Assembly: GCA_030684935.1 (NCBI GenBank)
Contig: JAUXXH010000020.1
Coordinates: 1 to 44,208 of the forward strand
Reading direction: 5' to 3'
DNA length: 44,208 nucleotides
Source: Pseudolabrys sp.
Lineage (GTDB): Bacteria > Pseudomonadota > Alphaproteobacteria > Rhizobiales > Xanthobacteraceae
A model generated the notes under the pieces. The model made no database searches and was not told where the DNA came from. It saw only the letters and a list, made by a program, of their open reading frames with translations. Position numbers and translations under genes: made by a program. Shown in pieces: positions 7,168-18,444 of this stretch (within the stretch, counting starts at the first letter, position 1; each line of letters opens with the position of its first letter).

Positions 7168-8478
7168 TCAGCTCGCGCCGAACACCCGCTTGAAGATGGT
7201 GTCGACATGGCGGAAGTGGTGATCGAGGTTGAAGTTGGCGTCGAGTTCGGCGTCGGTGAGCCGCGCCTTGACCTCCGGATCGGCCTTCAGCAGGCCGAGG
7301 AAGTCGTTGCTCTCGCCGCTCCACACCTTCATGGCGTTGCGCTGCACCAGCCGGTAGGCGTCCTCGCGCGGCGCGCCTTTCTGCGTCAGCGCGATCAGCA
7401 CGCGCTGCGAATGGATCAGGCCGCCGAGCTTGTCGAGGTTCTTCTGCATGTTCTGCGGATAGATCAGCCACTTGTCGATCAGCCCGGTGAGCCGCGCCAG
7501 CGCGAAGTCCAGCGTCACGGTGGCGTCGGGTCCGATCATGCGCTCGACCGAGGAATGCGAAATGTCGCGCTCATGCCACAGCGCCACGTTCTCCATCGCC
7601 GGCAGGGCATAGCCGCGCACCAGCCGCGCCAGCCCGGTGACGTTCTCCGACAGCACCGGGTTGCGCTTGTGCGGCATCGCTGAGGAGCCCTTCTGCTTCT
7701 CGGAGAAGAACTCTTCCGCTTCCAGCACTTCGGTACGCTGCAGATGACGCACTTCGATGGCAAGGCGCTCGATCGACGAGGCGATGACGCCGAGGGTGGC
7801 AAAATACATGGCGTGGCGGTCGCGCGGGATCACCTGCGTCGAGATCGGCTCGACCGCGAGCCCCATGGCCTTGGCGACATGGGCTTCGACGCGCGGATCC
7901 ACCTGGGCGAAGGTGCCGACCGCGCCGGAGATGGCGCAGGTGGCGACTTCCTTGCGCGCGGCAACCAGCCGCTCGCGGCCGCGGGCGAACTCGGCATAGG
8001 CCTGCGCCAGCTTGAGCCCGAAGGTGGTCGGCTCGGCGTGGATGCCGTGCGAGCGGCCGACCGTCGGCGTCAGCTTGTGTTCGAAGGCACGGCGCTTGAG
8101 CGCCTCCAGCAATTTGTCGGTGTCGGCGATCAGGATGTCGGCGGCGCGCACCAGCTGGACGTTGAAGCAGGTGTCGAGCACGTCCGACGAGGTCATGCCT
8201 GAATGCATGAAGCGCGCTTCCGGCCCGACGATTTCCGACACATGGGTCAGGAAGGCGATGACGTCGTGTTTGACCTCCGCCTCGATGGCGTCGATGCGCG
8301 CGACGTCGAAGGTGGCGGCGTTGCCCTTGGCCCAGATGGTTTTGGCGGCTTCCTTCGGGATCACGCCGAGTTCGGCCATGGCGTCGGCGGCATGCGCCTC
8401 GATCTCGAACCAGATGCGGAATTTGGTTTCCGGCGACCAGATCGCGACCATGTCGGGACGGGAATAACGGGGGATCAT
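7168..8478 (-). CDS. purB: Adenylosuccinate lyase
   Basis: A 436-residue fumarase/aspartase-superfamily enzyme. It has the adenylosuccinate-lyase N-terminus MIPRYSRPDMVAIWSPETKF, HSGMTSSDVLDT (about 92-102), GRSHGIHAEPTTFG with a catalytic His near 144, and the superfamily signature GSSAMPHKRNP (264-274) containing the catalytic Ser loop. It cleaves SAICAR and adenylosuccinate with release of fumarate in purine synthesis. It is the first gene of the purB-MOSC-hydrolase unit. A palindromic intergenic repeat lies upstream at 8511-8591. Confidence 0.97.
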   Translation of the reverse strand: MIPRYSRPDMVAIWSPETKFRIWFEIEAHAADAMAELGVIPKEAAKTIWAKGNAATFDVARIDAIEAEVKHDVIAFLTHVSEIVGPEARFMHSGMTSSDVLDTCFNVQLVRAADILIADTDKLLEALKRRAFEHKLTPTVGRSHGIHAEPTTFGLKLAQAYAEFARGRERLVAARKEVATCAISGAVGTFAQVDPRVEAHVAKAMGLAVEPISTQVIPRDRHAMYFATLGVIASSIERLAIEVRHLQRTEVLEAEEFFSEKQKGSSAMPHKRNPVLSENVTGLARLVRGYALPAMENVALWHERDISHSSVERMIGPDATVTLDFALARLTGLIDKWLIYPQNMQKNLDKLGGLIHSQRVLIALTQKGAPREDAYRLVQRNAMKVWSGESNDFLGLLKADPEVKARLTDAELDANFNLDHHFRHVDTIFKRVFGAS

Positions 8479-8510
8479 CTCGGGTTTCCGTGCGTCATCT
8501 GAGGGCTTGT

Positions 8511-8591
8511 CATCGCCGGGCTTGTCCCGGCGATCTCGCTTAGGAGGGTCAATGCCTTTCTGATCGGGATGGCCGGGTCAAGCCCGGCCAT
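8511..8591. repeat. Paired REP-like palindromes
   Basis: Two hairpins between purB and rpe: TCGCCGGG-cttgt-CCCGGCGA (8513-8533) and ATGGCCGGG-5 nt-CCCGGCCAT (8569-8591). The same palindrome core recurs at 35579-35601 and 42923-42945. These are typical extragenic palindromes of Bradyrhizobium/Rhodopseudomonas-type genomes and may act as transcript ends or mRNA stabilisers. Confidence 0.8.
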
Positions 8592-8615
8592 GACAATCGA
8601 GAGGCACGAAACGCT

Positions 8616-9290
8616 TCACGCCGCTTCGCCTCGCGCGAGCGAACCGGCCTGCCGGATCGCCGCGATGTTCTCTTTATATTTGCCGCCCTTGAACACCGCG
8701 GAGCCCGCGACCAGCACATTGGCGCCGGCCTGAACGACCTTGGCGGCGTTGGCGGCGGTGATGCCGCCATCGACTTCGATATCGATGGGGCGGCCGCCGG
8801 CCAGCGCGCGCACGGCACTGATCTTGTCCAGCGTGGACGGGATGAAAGCCTGGCCGCCGAAGCCGGGATTGACCGACATCACCAGAATGAGATCGACCAG
8901 GTCGATGACGTTTTCCAGCGTGCTCACCGGCGTGCCGGGATTGAGCGTGACGCCGGCCTTCTTGCCGAGCGCGCGGATCGCCTGCAGCGAGCGGTGAACG
9001 TGCGGGCCGGATTCAACATGCACGGTGATGATGTCGGCGCCGGCCTTGGCGAAGGCCTCGAGGTAAGGGTCGCACGGCGCGATCATCAGATGGACGTCGA
9101 AGATTTTCTGAGTGGCGCCGCGCACGGACTTCATCACGTCGGGCCCGAACGAGATGTTCGGGACGAAATGCCCGTCCATGACATCAACATGGATCCAGTC
9201 GGCGCCGGCGGCGTCGATGGCCCGCACTTCCTCGCCGAGCCGGGCGAAGTCAGCGGCCAGAATGGATGGCGCGATGGTAAGTGGGCGCAT
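8616..9290 (-). CDS. rpe: Ribulose-phosphate 3-epimerase
   Basis: A 224-residue TIM-barrel enzyme. It has [38 protein letters not shown] with metal ligands His34 and Asp36, [21 protein letters not shown] and IEVDGGI with the C-terminal catalytic Asp, then LVAGSAVF for phosphate binding. It interconverts ribulose 5-phosphate and xylulose 5-phosphate in the pentose phosphate and, if present, Calvin cycles. ATG 9290 with GGAGG just upstream is preferred over a longer frame that adds an unlike N-terminus. Confidence 0.96.
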   Translation of the reverse strand: MRPLTIAPSILAADFARLGEEVRAIDAAGADWIHVDVMDGHFVPNISFGPDVMKSVRGATQKIFDVHLMIAPCDPYLEAFAKAGADIITVHVESGPHVHRSLQAIRALGKKAGVTLNPGTPVSTLENVIDLVDLILVMSVNPGFGGQAFIPSTLDKISAVRALAGGRPIDIEVDGGITAANAAKVVQAGANVLVAGSAVFKGGKYKENIAAIRQAGSLARGEAA

Positions 9291-9365
9291 GGAGCCTCCG
9301 GATGCCGTCCGGGTAACACGCGCCGCCGGGGCGGGCAACGTGCGGCGGCGCAAAAGCGCGGTCCG

Positions 9366-10319
9366 TCAACGCTTTTCGGCCATCCAGCGCGCCAGCGGCT
9401 TGACCAGCGACGGCGTCAGGTAGATCGGAAACTGCACCATGGCGAAATAGAACCAGGCGGTTTCCGGCAACGTCGCGCCGAGCGCGGCCATCACCACGCC
9501 CAGATTGCGGAACGCCGCCAGCAGCCCGATCACGAGGCCGCGATCGATCCCGGCTTTCAGGAACACCAGCGTGCTGAGCCCGATCAGGGCGAAGGTCAGC
9601 GCCGCGATCAGCGCCAGCAGCCCAACGGCAAACAGCGGGTCCGCCATCACGATCCGCGGCACGCCGTCCATGGCGGCGATGGCGAAGATGAAGACCATGA
9701 TCACGTTGACGCCGTCGATCGGCTCCTTCTGGCGTTCGATCCAGTCCTGTCCGACGGCGCGGCGGATGCCGTAAGCGACAGCACCGGAGGCGCCGAAGAA
9801 CAGGAACATCTTGATGCCGAGTTCGATCGGCGAGAACATCGAGGTGCCGAGGAAGAGATAACTGAAGGCGACCGTGGTCACCGGCGCCATGGCGCTGGAG
9901 ACGATGAGAGCAAACAGCGAGAAGGCGACGTCGAGCCCCATCAGCGCGGCAAAAGCCGCCGACGACGAGATCGGCGCGGTGGCGATGTGCAGGATCATGA
10001 TCACGTACAGCGCCGGCATCGACTCGTGGATGCCGAACAGGCCGTAGGCGACGCCGAACAGCGCCGGGATCGCCACCATCACCCACAGCGAGGCGACGAT
10101 GGTCAGGCCCGGCGACCGGACATAACGGCGGAAGGCGGCAGGATCGGTGCGCAAATACGAAAACAGCAGCAGCACGAACACCAGTTCGCCCAGATAGGGC
10201 TTCACATAGGCGGCGAGCGGGGGAACGGTGAGGCCGAGGAAGATCGAGACCGCGAGGGCGCGCGTGCCTTGCCGGCCGAGCCATGCAAGCGCGGCGCGCA
10301 GCCCATTCAGGAAAGGCAT
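9366..10319 (-). CDS. BASS-type (bile acid:sodium symporter-like) transporter
   Basis: A 317-residue integral membrane protein with about nine or ten hydrophobic segments. The patterns ATAPISSSAAFAALMGLDVAFSL and GLLAAFRNLGVVMAALG resemble the two discontinuous-helix regions of the bile acid:sodium symporter/ACR3 superfamily. Members move organic anions, pantoate, pyruvate or arsenite with sodium; none of the residues I see picks a substrate. It stands alone between rpe and the divergent FAD oxidoreductase gene at 10427, with about 107 bp between the two start codons. Confidence 0.78.
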   Translation of the reverse strand: MPFLNGLRAALAWLGRQGTRALAVSIFLGLTVPPLAAYVKPYLGELVFVLLLFSYLRTDPAAFRRYVRSPGLTIVASLWVMVAIPALFGVAYGLFGIHESMPALYVIMILHIATAPISSSAAFAALMGLDVAFSLFALIVSSAMAPVTTVAFSYLFLGTSMFSPIELGIKMFLFFGASGAVAYGIRRAVGQDWIERQKEPIDGVNVIMVFIFAIAAMDGVPRIVMADPLFAVGLLALIAALTFALIGLSTLVFLKAGIDRGLVIGLLAAFRNLGVVMAALGATLPETAWFYFAMVQFPIYLTPSLVKPLARWMAEKR

Positions 10320-10426
10320 AGGTCACGACTCCCGGCGCGGCGTAGTGAAGCGGTCATAGCGCCTGTGCCCGGTCCATTCCATCTATAAAACAGGCCGGCC
10401 GGAACGCGCCGGCGGAGGAAGTAAAT

Positions 10427-11671
10427 ATGGCACGCACCGACGCAATCGTGCTGGGGGCCGGCATTGTCGGCACCTCGATCGCGCTGCATCTGGTCAAGCG
10501 CGGCCTGAGCGTCGCGCTGGTCGACCGCGCCGGCATCGGCGAGGCGACGTCCTACGGCAATTCCGGGGTGATCGAGGGCAGCACCATCCTGCCGCCGGCC
10601 TTTCCCTCGACGCTGAGCGGGCTGTTGAAGGTCGCGCTCAAGCGCGCCAGCGATGCCAATTACCATGTCTCGTTCCTGCCGCAGGTGGCACCGTGGCTGC
10701 TGGCGTTCCGCGCCGCGTCGAGCCCGAAGCGCATCGTGGAGACGGCGCGGCTGAACCGGCCGCTGTTTGCCCGCGCGCTGTCCGAGCACGAAACGCTGAT
10801 GCAGGAATCCGGCGCCGAGCGCTACCTGCGCCGCACCGGCTGGCTCAAGCTGTACCGCAGCGAAGGTGTTTTCGCCGCGCTGAAGCGCGAATTCGATCTG
10901 GCCGGTGAATTCGGCCTGCCGCTGGAGAGCCTCGATACGGCCGGCGTGCAGGCGCTGGAGCCATCGCTGCGGCCGGTATTCCGCAACGGTGTGTTCTGGC
11001 CGAAGGCCGCGAGCATCAGCGATCCGCTGGCGGTGACGCGGGCCTATGCGGCGCGCTTTGTCGCGCTCGGCGGTGTCACGCTCACCGGCGATGCCCGCTC
11101 GCTGCACCGCTCCGGTGGCGGCTGGCGGGTCGAGACCAAGGAAGGCGGGCTGGATTCGCCGAACGTGGTGGTGGCGCTGGGGCCGTGGGCGCCGGACCTG
11201 CTGGAGCCGATGGGCATCAGGCTGCCGATGGCGTTCAAGCGTGGCTATCACCGGCATTTTCGCGGGGAAGGCAATGCGGCGCTGGCGCGGCCGGTGGTCG
11301 ATGCCGAGCCCGGCTACCTGATCACGCCGATGGCGCAGGGCATCCGTCTGACGACCGGCGCGGAGTTCGCGGCGCGCGATGCGGCGCCGACGCCGGTGCA
11401 GTTCGACCGCCTGATGCCGAAGGCCGAGGCGCTGTTTCCGCTCGGCGCGCGCGCCGACGACAAGACCTGGCTCGGCAGCCGGCCCTGCTTCCCGGACTCG
11501 CGGCCGGTGATCGGCGCGGCGCCGGGCCAGAAGGGCCTGTGGCTGGCGATCGGCCATGCGCATTGGGGGCTGACGCTCGGGCCGGTGACCGGACGTCTGA
11601 TCGCCGACATGGTGACGGGCGTGACGCCGTTCTGCGATCCCGCCGCCTACAGCGCCGAACGCTTCGGCTGA
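10427..11671 (+). CDS. FAD-dependent oxidoreductase, D-amino-acid dehydrogenase-like
   Basis: A 414-residue DAO-family flavoprotein. The N-terminal VLGAGIVGTSIALHLVKRG is the FAD-binding Rossmann motif, followed by the EATSYGNSGVIEG segment typical of DadA-like enzymes, and by VVVALGPWAPDLLEPMGIRLPM and GHAHWGLTLGPVTGRLIAD near the C-terminus. DadA-type enzymes oxidise D-amino acids to keto acids and ammonia, passing electrons to quinone. Exact substrate is open: related proteins act on D-alanine, sarcosine or other secondary amines. GGAGG lies shortly before ATG 10427. Its last 25 bp overlap the convergent KTSC gene. Confidence 0.87.
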   Translation: MARTDAIVLGAGIVGTSIALHLVKRGLSVALVDRAGIGEATSYGNSGVIEGSTILPPAFPSTLSGLLKVALKRASDANYHVSFLPQVAPWLLAFRAASSPKRIVETARLNRPLFARALSEHETLMQESGAERYLRRTGWLKLYRSEGVFAALKREFDLAGEFGLPLESLDTAGVQALEPSLRPVFRNGVFWPKAASISDPLAVTRAYAARFVALGGVTLTGDARSLHRSGGGWRVETKEGGLDSPNVVVALGPWAPDLLEPMGIRLPMAFKRGYHRHFRGEGNAALARPVVDAEPGYLITPMAQGIRLTTGAEFAARDAAPTPVQFDRLMPKAEALFPLGARADDKTWLGSRPCFPDSRPVIGAAPGQKGLWLAIGHAHWGLTLGPVTGRLIADMVTGVTPFCDPAAYSAERFG

Positions 11672-11871
11672 TCGGGCGCGATCTCGCGACAGGCAAAGCG
11701 ATCGCGGATCTGTTTGTTGAAAAACGTGCCCTTGGAGAAAGCCGTCTGGAACGCGGCTGCGACGCTCGGCGGCACCAGATAATACTCGTAAACCCGGCCG
11801 GTCGTGAACACGACGGTCAGGCGCGCATGATCGCTCTGGTACTCGATCGACTCGATGACACTGGACGGCAT
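11647..11871 (-). CDS. KTSC domain-containing protein
   Basis: A 74-residue protein that is essentially one KTSC domain: MPSSVIESIEYQSDHARLTVVF, then GRVYEYYLVPPSVAAAF, and FSKGTFFNKQIRDRF, where the SKG/FN region corresponds to the motif naming the family. Function is unknown; similar domains occur alone or fused to enzymes and phage proteins. ATG 11871 matches the family N-terminus; a TTG 9 bases upstream is less likely. Its 3' 25 bp run antisense to the end of the DadA-like gene, and its stop gives the C-terminus PDQPKRSAL. Confidence 0.85.
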   Translation of the reverse strand: MPSSVIESIEYQSDHARLTVVFTTGRVYEYYLVPPSVAAAFQTAFSKGTFFNKQIRDRFACREIAPDQPKRSAL

Positions 11872-11904
11872 GCCCAACAACGCGCCACTGCCGCCTTGGT
11901 TGCC

Positions 11905-12891
11905 TCAGCCGAAACGGTCACGCCAGCTCGGCTGCGCCCCGGCGAAGGGCAAAGCGGTGGCCTCGTAGACGCCGCGGGCGATGGCGCGGGCCATGACATT
12001 GCCGGCGATCATGCCGAGTTCGGCGAGGCCGTAATAGGGATCGGCCAGCGGTTTGGCGCCGGTAGCGGCGGAGAACACCACGTCGCCGTCGAGCGGCGTG
12101 TGCACCGGATAGATGGCGCGGGCAAAGCCGTCCTGCGCCATCACCGCGAGGCGGTTGCACTGCGCCTTGCTGAGCTGCGCGTCGGTGGCGATCAGCGCGA
12201 TGGTGGTGTTTTCCCGCGGGCCGCCTTTGGCGCGGATGGCGAGGTCGGACGGCGTGAACGCCGCCGGCCAGCCGCGGCCGCCGAATTCGCCGTTCTGCTC
12301 GAAAGGCGAGGCCCAGAAATGCGGGCCGTCGCCGACGGTGGTGGTGCCGACGGCGTTGACGACGACGATGGCGCCGACGGTGATGCCGTCCCGCGTCCGC
12401 GCCGACGCTGAGCCGAGCCCGCCTTTGAGTGTCGCGGTGGTGGCGCCGAGCCCGGCGCCGGTATTGCCGAGCGCGAAGTCGGCGCTCGCATTCTTCGCGG
12501 CGCTGTAGCCGAGATCGCGGTAGGGCGGGTAGAGGCCCCAGTTCTTGTCGCCGCCGTTGAGCAGATCGAACATGATGGCGCCGGGAATGATCGGCACGAC
12601 CGCGTCGCCGATGCGGAAGCCGCGGCCCTGTTCGCGCATACAGGCCTGCACGCCGGAGGCGGCGTCGAGGCCGAAGGCCGAGCCGCCCGACAGCACGATG
12701 GCGTCGATGCCTTCCACCGTCTGCGCCGGGTCGAGCAGCGCCGTCTCGCGGGTGCCGGGCCCGCCGCCGCGCACGTCGACGGCGGCCACCACAGGCGCGT
12801 CGAACACGATCACGGTGCTGCCGGAGCCAAGCGCGTCATCTGAGGCATTGCCGACGCGGATGCCCGCGATATCGGTGATGAGATTGCGCAA
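11905..12891 (-). CDS. P1 family peptidase (DmpA/NylC-type, self-cleaving)
   Basis: A 328-residue protein of the P1/DmpA family: LITDIAGIRVGNASDD at the N-terminus, VDVRGGGPGTRETALLDP, IVLSGGSAFGLDAASGV, and GPRENTTIALIATDAQL. In this family the precursor cleaves itself before a Ser/Thr that then becomes the N-terminal nucleophile; here the Asn228-Thr229 step in RENTTIALI is the expected site. Members include D-stereospecific aminopeptidases, beta-aminopeptidases and nylon-oligomer hydrolases. I place the start at TTG 12891 because AAGGAG lies 8 bases before it and MRNLITDI matches the family; a TTG at 12921 would be longer but lacks a ribosome-binding site. The substrate is not determinable. 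Confidence 0.88.
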   Translation of the reverse strand: MRNLITDIAGIRVGNASDDALGSGSTVIVFDAPVVAAVDVRGGGPGTRETALLDPAQTVEGIDAIVLSGGSAFGLDAASGVQACMREQGRGFRIGDAVVPIIPGAIMFDLLNGGDKNWGLYPPYRDLGYSAAKNASADFALGNTGAGLGATTATLKGGLGSASARTRDGITVGAIVVVNAVGTTTVGDGPHFWASPFEQNGEFGGRGWPAAFTPSDLAIRAKGGPRENTTIALIATDAQLSKAQCNRLAVMAQDGFARAIYPVHTPLDGDVVFSAATGAKPLADPYYGLAELGMIAGNVMARAIARGVYEATALPFAGAQPSWRDRFG

Positions 12892-13007
12892 AATATTGTC
12901 TCCTTCCGATTCCGTCAGCAACTTGCCCGATCACGGCCGATCACTTCAAGGTCAGCGGCCGGCCGAATGACTTGCCATGGCCACATTGGCTGGCGCATGT
13001 AGCCGCC

Positions 13008-13742
13008 ATGGGTTCCGACGTCACCTACCTCGCCGCGCTGATCGCCGGCATTGTCAGCTTTCTGTCGCCCTGCGTGCTGCCGCTGGTACCGCCATATCTG
13101 GTGTATCTGGCCGGCACCTCGCTGGAGCGCTTCGCCGACCGCGAGCCCGAGCCGGTGGTCAAGCGCCAGACGGTGATCGCGGCGGCGCTGTTCGTCGCCG
13201 GCTTCTCCACCGTGTTTGTCACGCTGGGCGCCAGCGCCAGCGCAATCGGATCGCTGATGCGAGCCTATTCCGGCACGCTCTCGACCATCGCCGGCATCGC
13301 CATCATCATCATGGGCCTGCACTTTCTCGGCCTCACCCAGATCGCCATGCTGCACCGGCAGAAACGTCTGACGGTGCCGAAGCCGGTCGGGCTGTGGGGC
13401 GCCTATGTCATGGGGCTGGCCTTCGCCTTCGGCTGGACGCCGTGCATCGGCCCGATCCTGGCCGCGATCCTGGCGGTGGCGGCTTCCGAACTGACGGTGA
13501 CGCGGGGGGCCTCCCTGCTGGCGGTCTACTCGCTCGGCCTCGGCATCCCGTTCATGCTCGCGGCCTTTGCCGTCGAGCCTTTCGCGGCGTTTCTGGCGCG
13601 CTTCAGGAAACATCTGCGCCGGGTCGAACAGGTGATGGGCGCGCTGCTGGTGCTGACCGGCATCGCGTTTCTCACCGGCAGCATCACCGACATGAGCATA
13701 TGGCTGCTCGAGACCTTTCCGGCGCTGGGGCGGATCGGCTGA
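13008..13742 (+). CDS. ccdA: CcdA/DsbD-type thiol-disulfide membrane protein
   Basis: A 244-residue, six-helix protein of the CcdA/DsbD transmembrane family. The two redox cysteines are visible in SFLSPCVLPLVPPYLVYLAG (helix 1) and FGWTPCIGPILAAIL (helix 4), in the usual inverted-repeat arrangement. CcdA passes reducing power from cytoplasmic thioredoxin across the membrane, mainly for cytochrome c maturation. ATG 13008 gives MGSDVTYLAALIAGIVSFLSPC; longer TTG starts exist. No other cytochrome-maturation gene is nearby. A terminator follows at 13752. Confidence 0.92.
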   Translation: MGSDVTYLAALIAGIVSFLSPCVLPLVPPYLVYLAGTSLERFADREPEPVVKRQTVIAAALFVAGFSTVFVTLGASASAIGSLMRAYSGTLSTIAGIAIIIMGLHFLGLTQIAMLHRQKRLTVPKPVGLWGAYVMGLAFAFGWTPCIGPILAAILAVAASELTVTRGASLLAVYSLGLGIPFMLAAFAVEPFAAFLARFRKHLRRVEQVMGALLVLTGIAFLTGSITDMSIWLLETFPALGRIG

Positions 13743-13751
13743 CGCAAAAGA

Positions 13752-13776
13752 AAAGCCCGCCAACGCGGCGGGCTTT
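13752..13776. terminator. Bidirectional terminator between ccdA and livK
   Basis: Ten-base arms AAAGCCCGCC and GGCGGGCTTT around AACGC. The minus-strand reading is followed by TTCTTTTGC, so it best serves the liv operon, but it sits 10 bp after the ccdA stop and can serve both. Confidence 0.82.
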
Positions 13777-13801
13777 CCGTCATCGCTGAAGCAAGAGCCG
13801 A

Positions 13802-14941
13802 TTACATCTTGGTGCAGTCGGAATTCGGGCACTCGACATAGGTGATCTTGCCGGTCGAGTCCTTCTTCCAGACATACATCACGTAATCGAGCTTGGTGAT
13901 GTCGCCCTTCTTGTCGAACGACAGCTCGCCGAGCACGGTATCGAACTTCTGGCCGGAATTGATCTTCTCGGCGACCTTCTTGGGGTCGACCGACTTGGCG
14001 GCTTCCGCGGCCTGCTTGATGATCTGCACCGCCGCGTAGCTGTACAGCGTGTAGGCTTGCGGGTCGAAATTCTTGGCGCGGAATTTCGCCACGGCTTCCT
14101 TGGCCGCGGGATTGTTGCGCGGATCGGGACCGTAGGTCATCAGCGTGCCTTCGACGCCGGGGCCGCCGATCGAGCCGAACTCGCTGTCGGTGATGCCGTC
14201 GCCGCCCATCAGCACCGCCTTGACGCCCTGGTCGCGCATCTGCCGCACGATCAGGCCGCCTTCGGTGTAGAGACCGCCCCAATAGATGAGATCGGCGCCC
14301 GACTGCTTGATCTTCGACACCAGCGCCGAATAGTCCTTCTCGCCGGTGTTGACGCCTTCGTAGAGTACTTCCTTGATGCCGGCCTTGTTGATCGCCTTCA
14401 TGGTCTCGTCGGCCAGACCCTTGCCGTAGGTGGTCTTGTCGTGAACCACGGCGACTTTCTTGCCCTTGAAGTGCTTGGCGATGTAGGCGCCGGCGACCGC
14501 GCCCTGCTGGTCGTCACGGCCGCAGACGCGGAACGTGTTCCACATCTTGCGCTCGGTGAAGGTCGGGTTGGTCGAGGCCGGCGTGATCTGGAGAATGCCG
14601 TTTTCCTGGTAAACGTCGGACGCCGGAATGCTGACGCCGGAATTGTAATGGCCGACCACGAATTTGACGCCGTCGGCGGCAAACTTGTTGGCGACCGATA
14701 CGCCTTGCTTCGGATCGGAAACGTCGTCGCCGTAGGACACGACGATCTTCTGGCCAAGAATGCCGCCGGCGGCATTGATGTCGGCGACCGCCTGGTCGAC
14801 GCCGTTCTTCATCTGCGCGCCGGTGGCGGCGCTGGGTCCGGTGATCGGCCCGGCGACGGCGAGCTTGAGTTGGGCCTGGGCGGCGCCCGACAGTGCGACC
14901 GCAAATCCGGTAGCGAGTGCGAGTGTGGTGATCCTCTTCAT
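13802..14941 (-). CDS. livK: Branched-chain amino acid ABC transporter, substrate-binding protein
   Basis: A 379-residue periplasmic binding protein of the Leu/Ile/Val type. A signal peptide (MKRITTLALATGFAVALSGAAQAQ) is followed by LKLAVAGPITGPSAATGAQMKNG, the characteristic first strand and ligand loop, then VVGHYNSGVSIPAS and LQITPASTNPTFTERK. The C-terminal SDCTKM suggests a disulfide between the last two cysteines. It captures branched-chain or related amino acids for the LivHMGF transporter. It is the last gene of the leftward operon and has a strong terminator after it. Ligand specificity cannot be assigned; such proteins in these bacteria also bind aromatic acids or urea. Confidence 0.94.
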   Translation of the reverse strand: MKRITTLALATGFAVALSGAAQAQLKLAVAGPITGPSAATGAQMKNGVDQAVADINAAGGILGQKIVVSYGDDVSDPKQGVSVANKFAADGVKFVVGHYNSGVSIPASDVYQENGILQITPASTNPTFTERKMWNTFRVCGRDDQQGAVAGAYIAKHFKGKKVAVVHDKTTYGKGLADETMKAINKAGIKEVLYEGVNTGEKDYSALVSKIKQSGADLIYWGGLYTEGGLIVRQMRDQGVKAVLMGGDGITDSEFGSIGGPGVEGTLMTYGPDPRNNPAAKEAVAKFRAKNFDPQAYTLYSYAAVQIIKQAAEAAKSVDPKKVAEKINSGQKFDTVLGELSFDKKGDITKLDYVMYVWKKDSTGKITYVECPNSDCTKM

Positions 14942-14996
14942 CCGATTTTCCCCTTCAAGGTGGTGCCGGCAAAACGAGAATTGGTGCGATGTTATG

Positions 14997-15374
14997 TCAG
15001 GGCAGCTTGCGGCGCCAGCGCAGACGTCCGGCGGGCGCGTTGATCCAGCGATATTGTGAGACCATCTGGCGGACGCGGGCGATCCGAAACCCGAGCAGCC
15101 CGAAGCCGATACAGAAGGCGCTGTCGACCAGAAAATAGTGCGCCGACAACAGGGTGCCGCCGAACAGGCTGAAATGGATAAAGCGCACGGCGCCGCCCAG
15201 GATCAGGCCATAGGCGACAACCTGCCACAGCGGCCGCCAAGTCAGGGCGATGGCGCGGCCGGCCAGCCAGGCCGCCCCGCCGCCGAGAATGAGGGTCACC
15301 AGCAGGAAGACGCCGAACGAATCCTCCTCGTAGAAGAATTCGGGAATTGAGAAGGCGGTGGCGACCGTGTCCAT
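14997..15374 (-). CDS. DUF6867 family membrane protein in the liv operon
   Basis: A 125-residue protein with three predicted membrane helices (about residues 20-40, 48-72 and 78-98) and a basic C-terminal tail (RLRWRRKLP). It matches the DUF6867 proteins that in alphaproteobacteria regularly sit between livF and livK. Its N-terminus has PEFFYEEDSFGVFLL. Function is unknown; the fixed operon position suggests an accessory or assembly role for the transporter, which is inference. ATG 15374 is 3 bp after the livF stop, so it is almost certainly cotranslated. Confidence 0.82.
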   Translation of the reverse strand: MDTVATAFSIPEFFYEEDSFGVFLLVTLILGGGAAWLAGRAIALTWRPLWQVVAYGLILGGAVRFIHFSLFGGTLLSAHYFLVDSAFCIGFGLLGFRIARVRQMVSQYRWINAPAGRLRWRRKLP

Positions 15375-15377
15375 GGC

Positions 15378-16132
<755 letters not shown>

Positions 16133-16136
<4 letters not shown>

Positions 16137-17040
16137 AGCCCCACCTCCGCCTCGACCTCGGCGACCTCGTCATCGGCGACGCCGAGATAGGCGGCGATCA
16201 CCTTGTCGTCGTTGCGCACCTCGTCCGGCTTGCCGTCGGCGATCTTGACGCCGTAGTCGAGCACGATGACGTGGTCGGAGATTTCCATCACCACTGACAT
16301 GTCGTGCTCGATCAGCAAAATCGACATGCCGTAGTCGTTGCGGATGGTCAGCAGCAGCTCGTTCAGCTCGGCGCTTTCGCGCGGATTGAGGCCGGCGGCC
16401 GGCTCGTCGAGGCACAGCAGCACCGGATCGGTGCACATGGCGCGGGCGATTTCCAGGCGGCGTTGGGCGCCGTAAGGCAGGTCGCCGGCCGGATCGTCGG
16501 CGCGCGCGGTCAGACCGACGCGCTCGATCCAGACGCGGGCCTGCTCGATCGCGGCGCGCTCGGCCGCGGCATAAGACGGCACGCCGAACACCCCGAGCAG
16601 CGTGTAGCCCGACGCCAGCATCAGCCGGTTGTGCTGCGCCACCATCAGGTTTTCCAGCACCGTCATGCCGGGAAACAGCCGGATGTTCTGGAAGGTCCTC
16701 GCGACGCGGGCCTGCTGGGTGACCAGGAAATCCGGCATGCGTTCCAGCAGATACAGCGCGCCGTCGGCATGCCGCATGCTGCGGCGGCCGCTATCCGTCA
16801 GCGTCTCCAGCACCTCCCAGACGCCCGGACCGCCGTGGCGCAGGCCGAGGCGGCCTTCGGTCGGCTTGTAGAAGCCGGTGATGCAGTTGAACACCGTGGT
16901 CTTGCCGGCGCCGTTCGGTCCGATCAGCGCGGTGATGTTGCCCTGGCGCGCCTCGAACGACAGGTCGTCGACCGCCACCAGCCCGCCGAAGCGCATGGTC
17001 AGATGTTCGACCCGCAACAGGATGTCGCCTGCGTTCGCCA

Positions 17041-17041
<1 letters not shown>
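16133..17041 (-). CDS. livG: Branched-chain amino acid ABC transporter ATP-binding protein LivG
   Basis: A 302-residue ABC ATPase. Walker A GPNGAGKTT is at 41-49, and after it ITGFYKPTEGRL leads into an insert of about 40 residues (GLRHGGPGVWEVL to ERMPDF) before ARTFQNIRLFPGMTV. The family-typical signature LPYGAQRRLEIARAM and Walker B VLLCLDEPAAGLNPRE follow. The insert makes it longer than the usual 255-residue LivG; shorter inserts at this spot occur in rhizobial relatives. ATG 17041 shares one base with the livM stop (TGATG), and its own stop overlaps livF. Confidence 0.95.
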
Positions 17042-18423
<1,382 letters not shown>

Positions 18424-18444
18424 TTATCGGTCGTCACCCCGCAG

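Noticed and set aside
8994..10388. 464-codon plus-strand open frame antisense to rpe and the transporter gene
   Set aside because: No family features, highly Arg/Gln/His-rich, typical antisense shadow.
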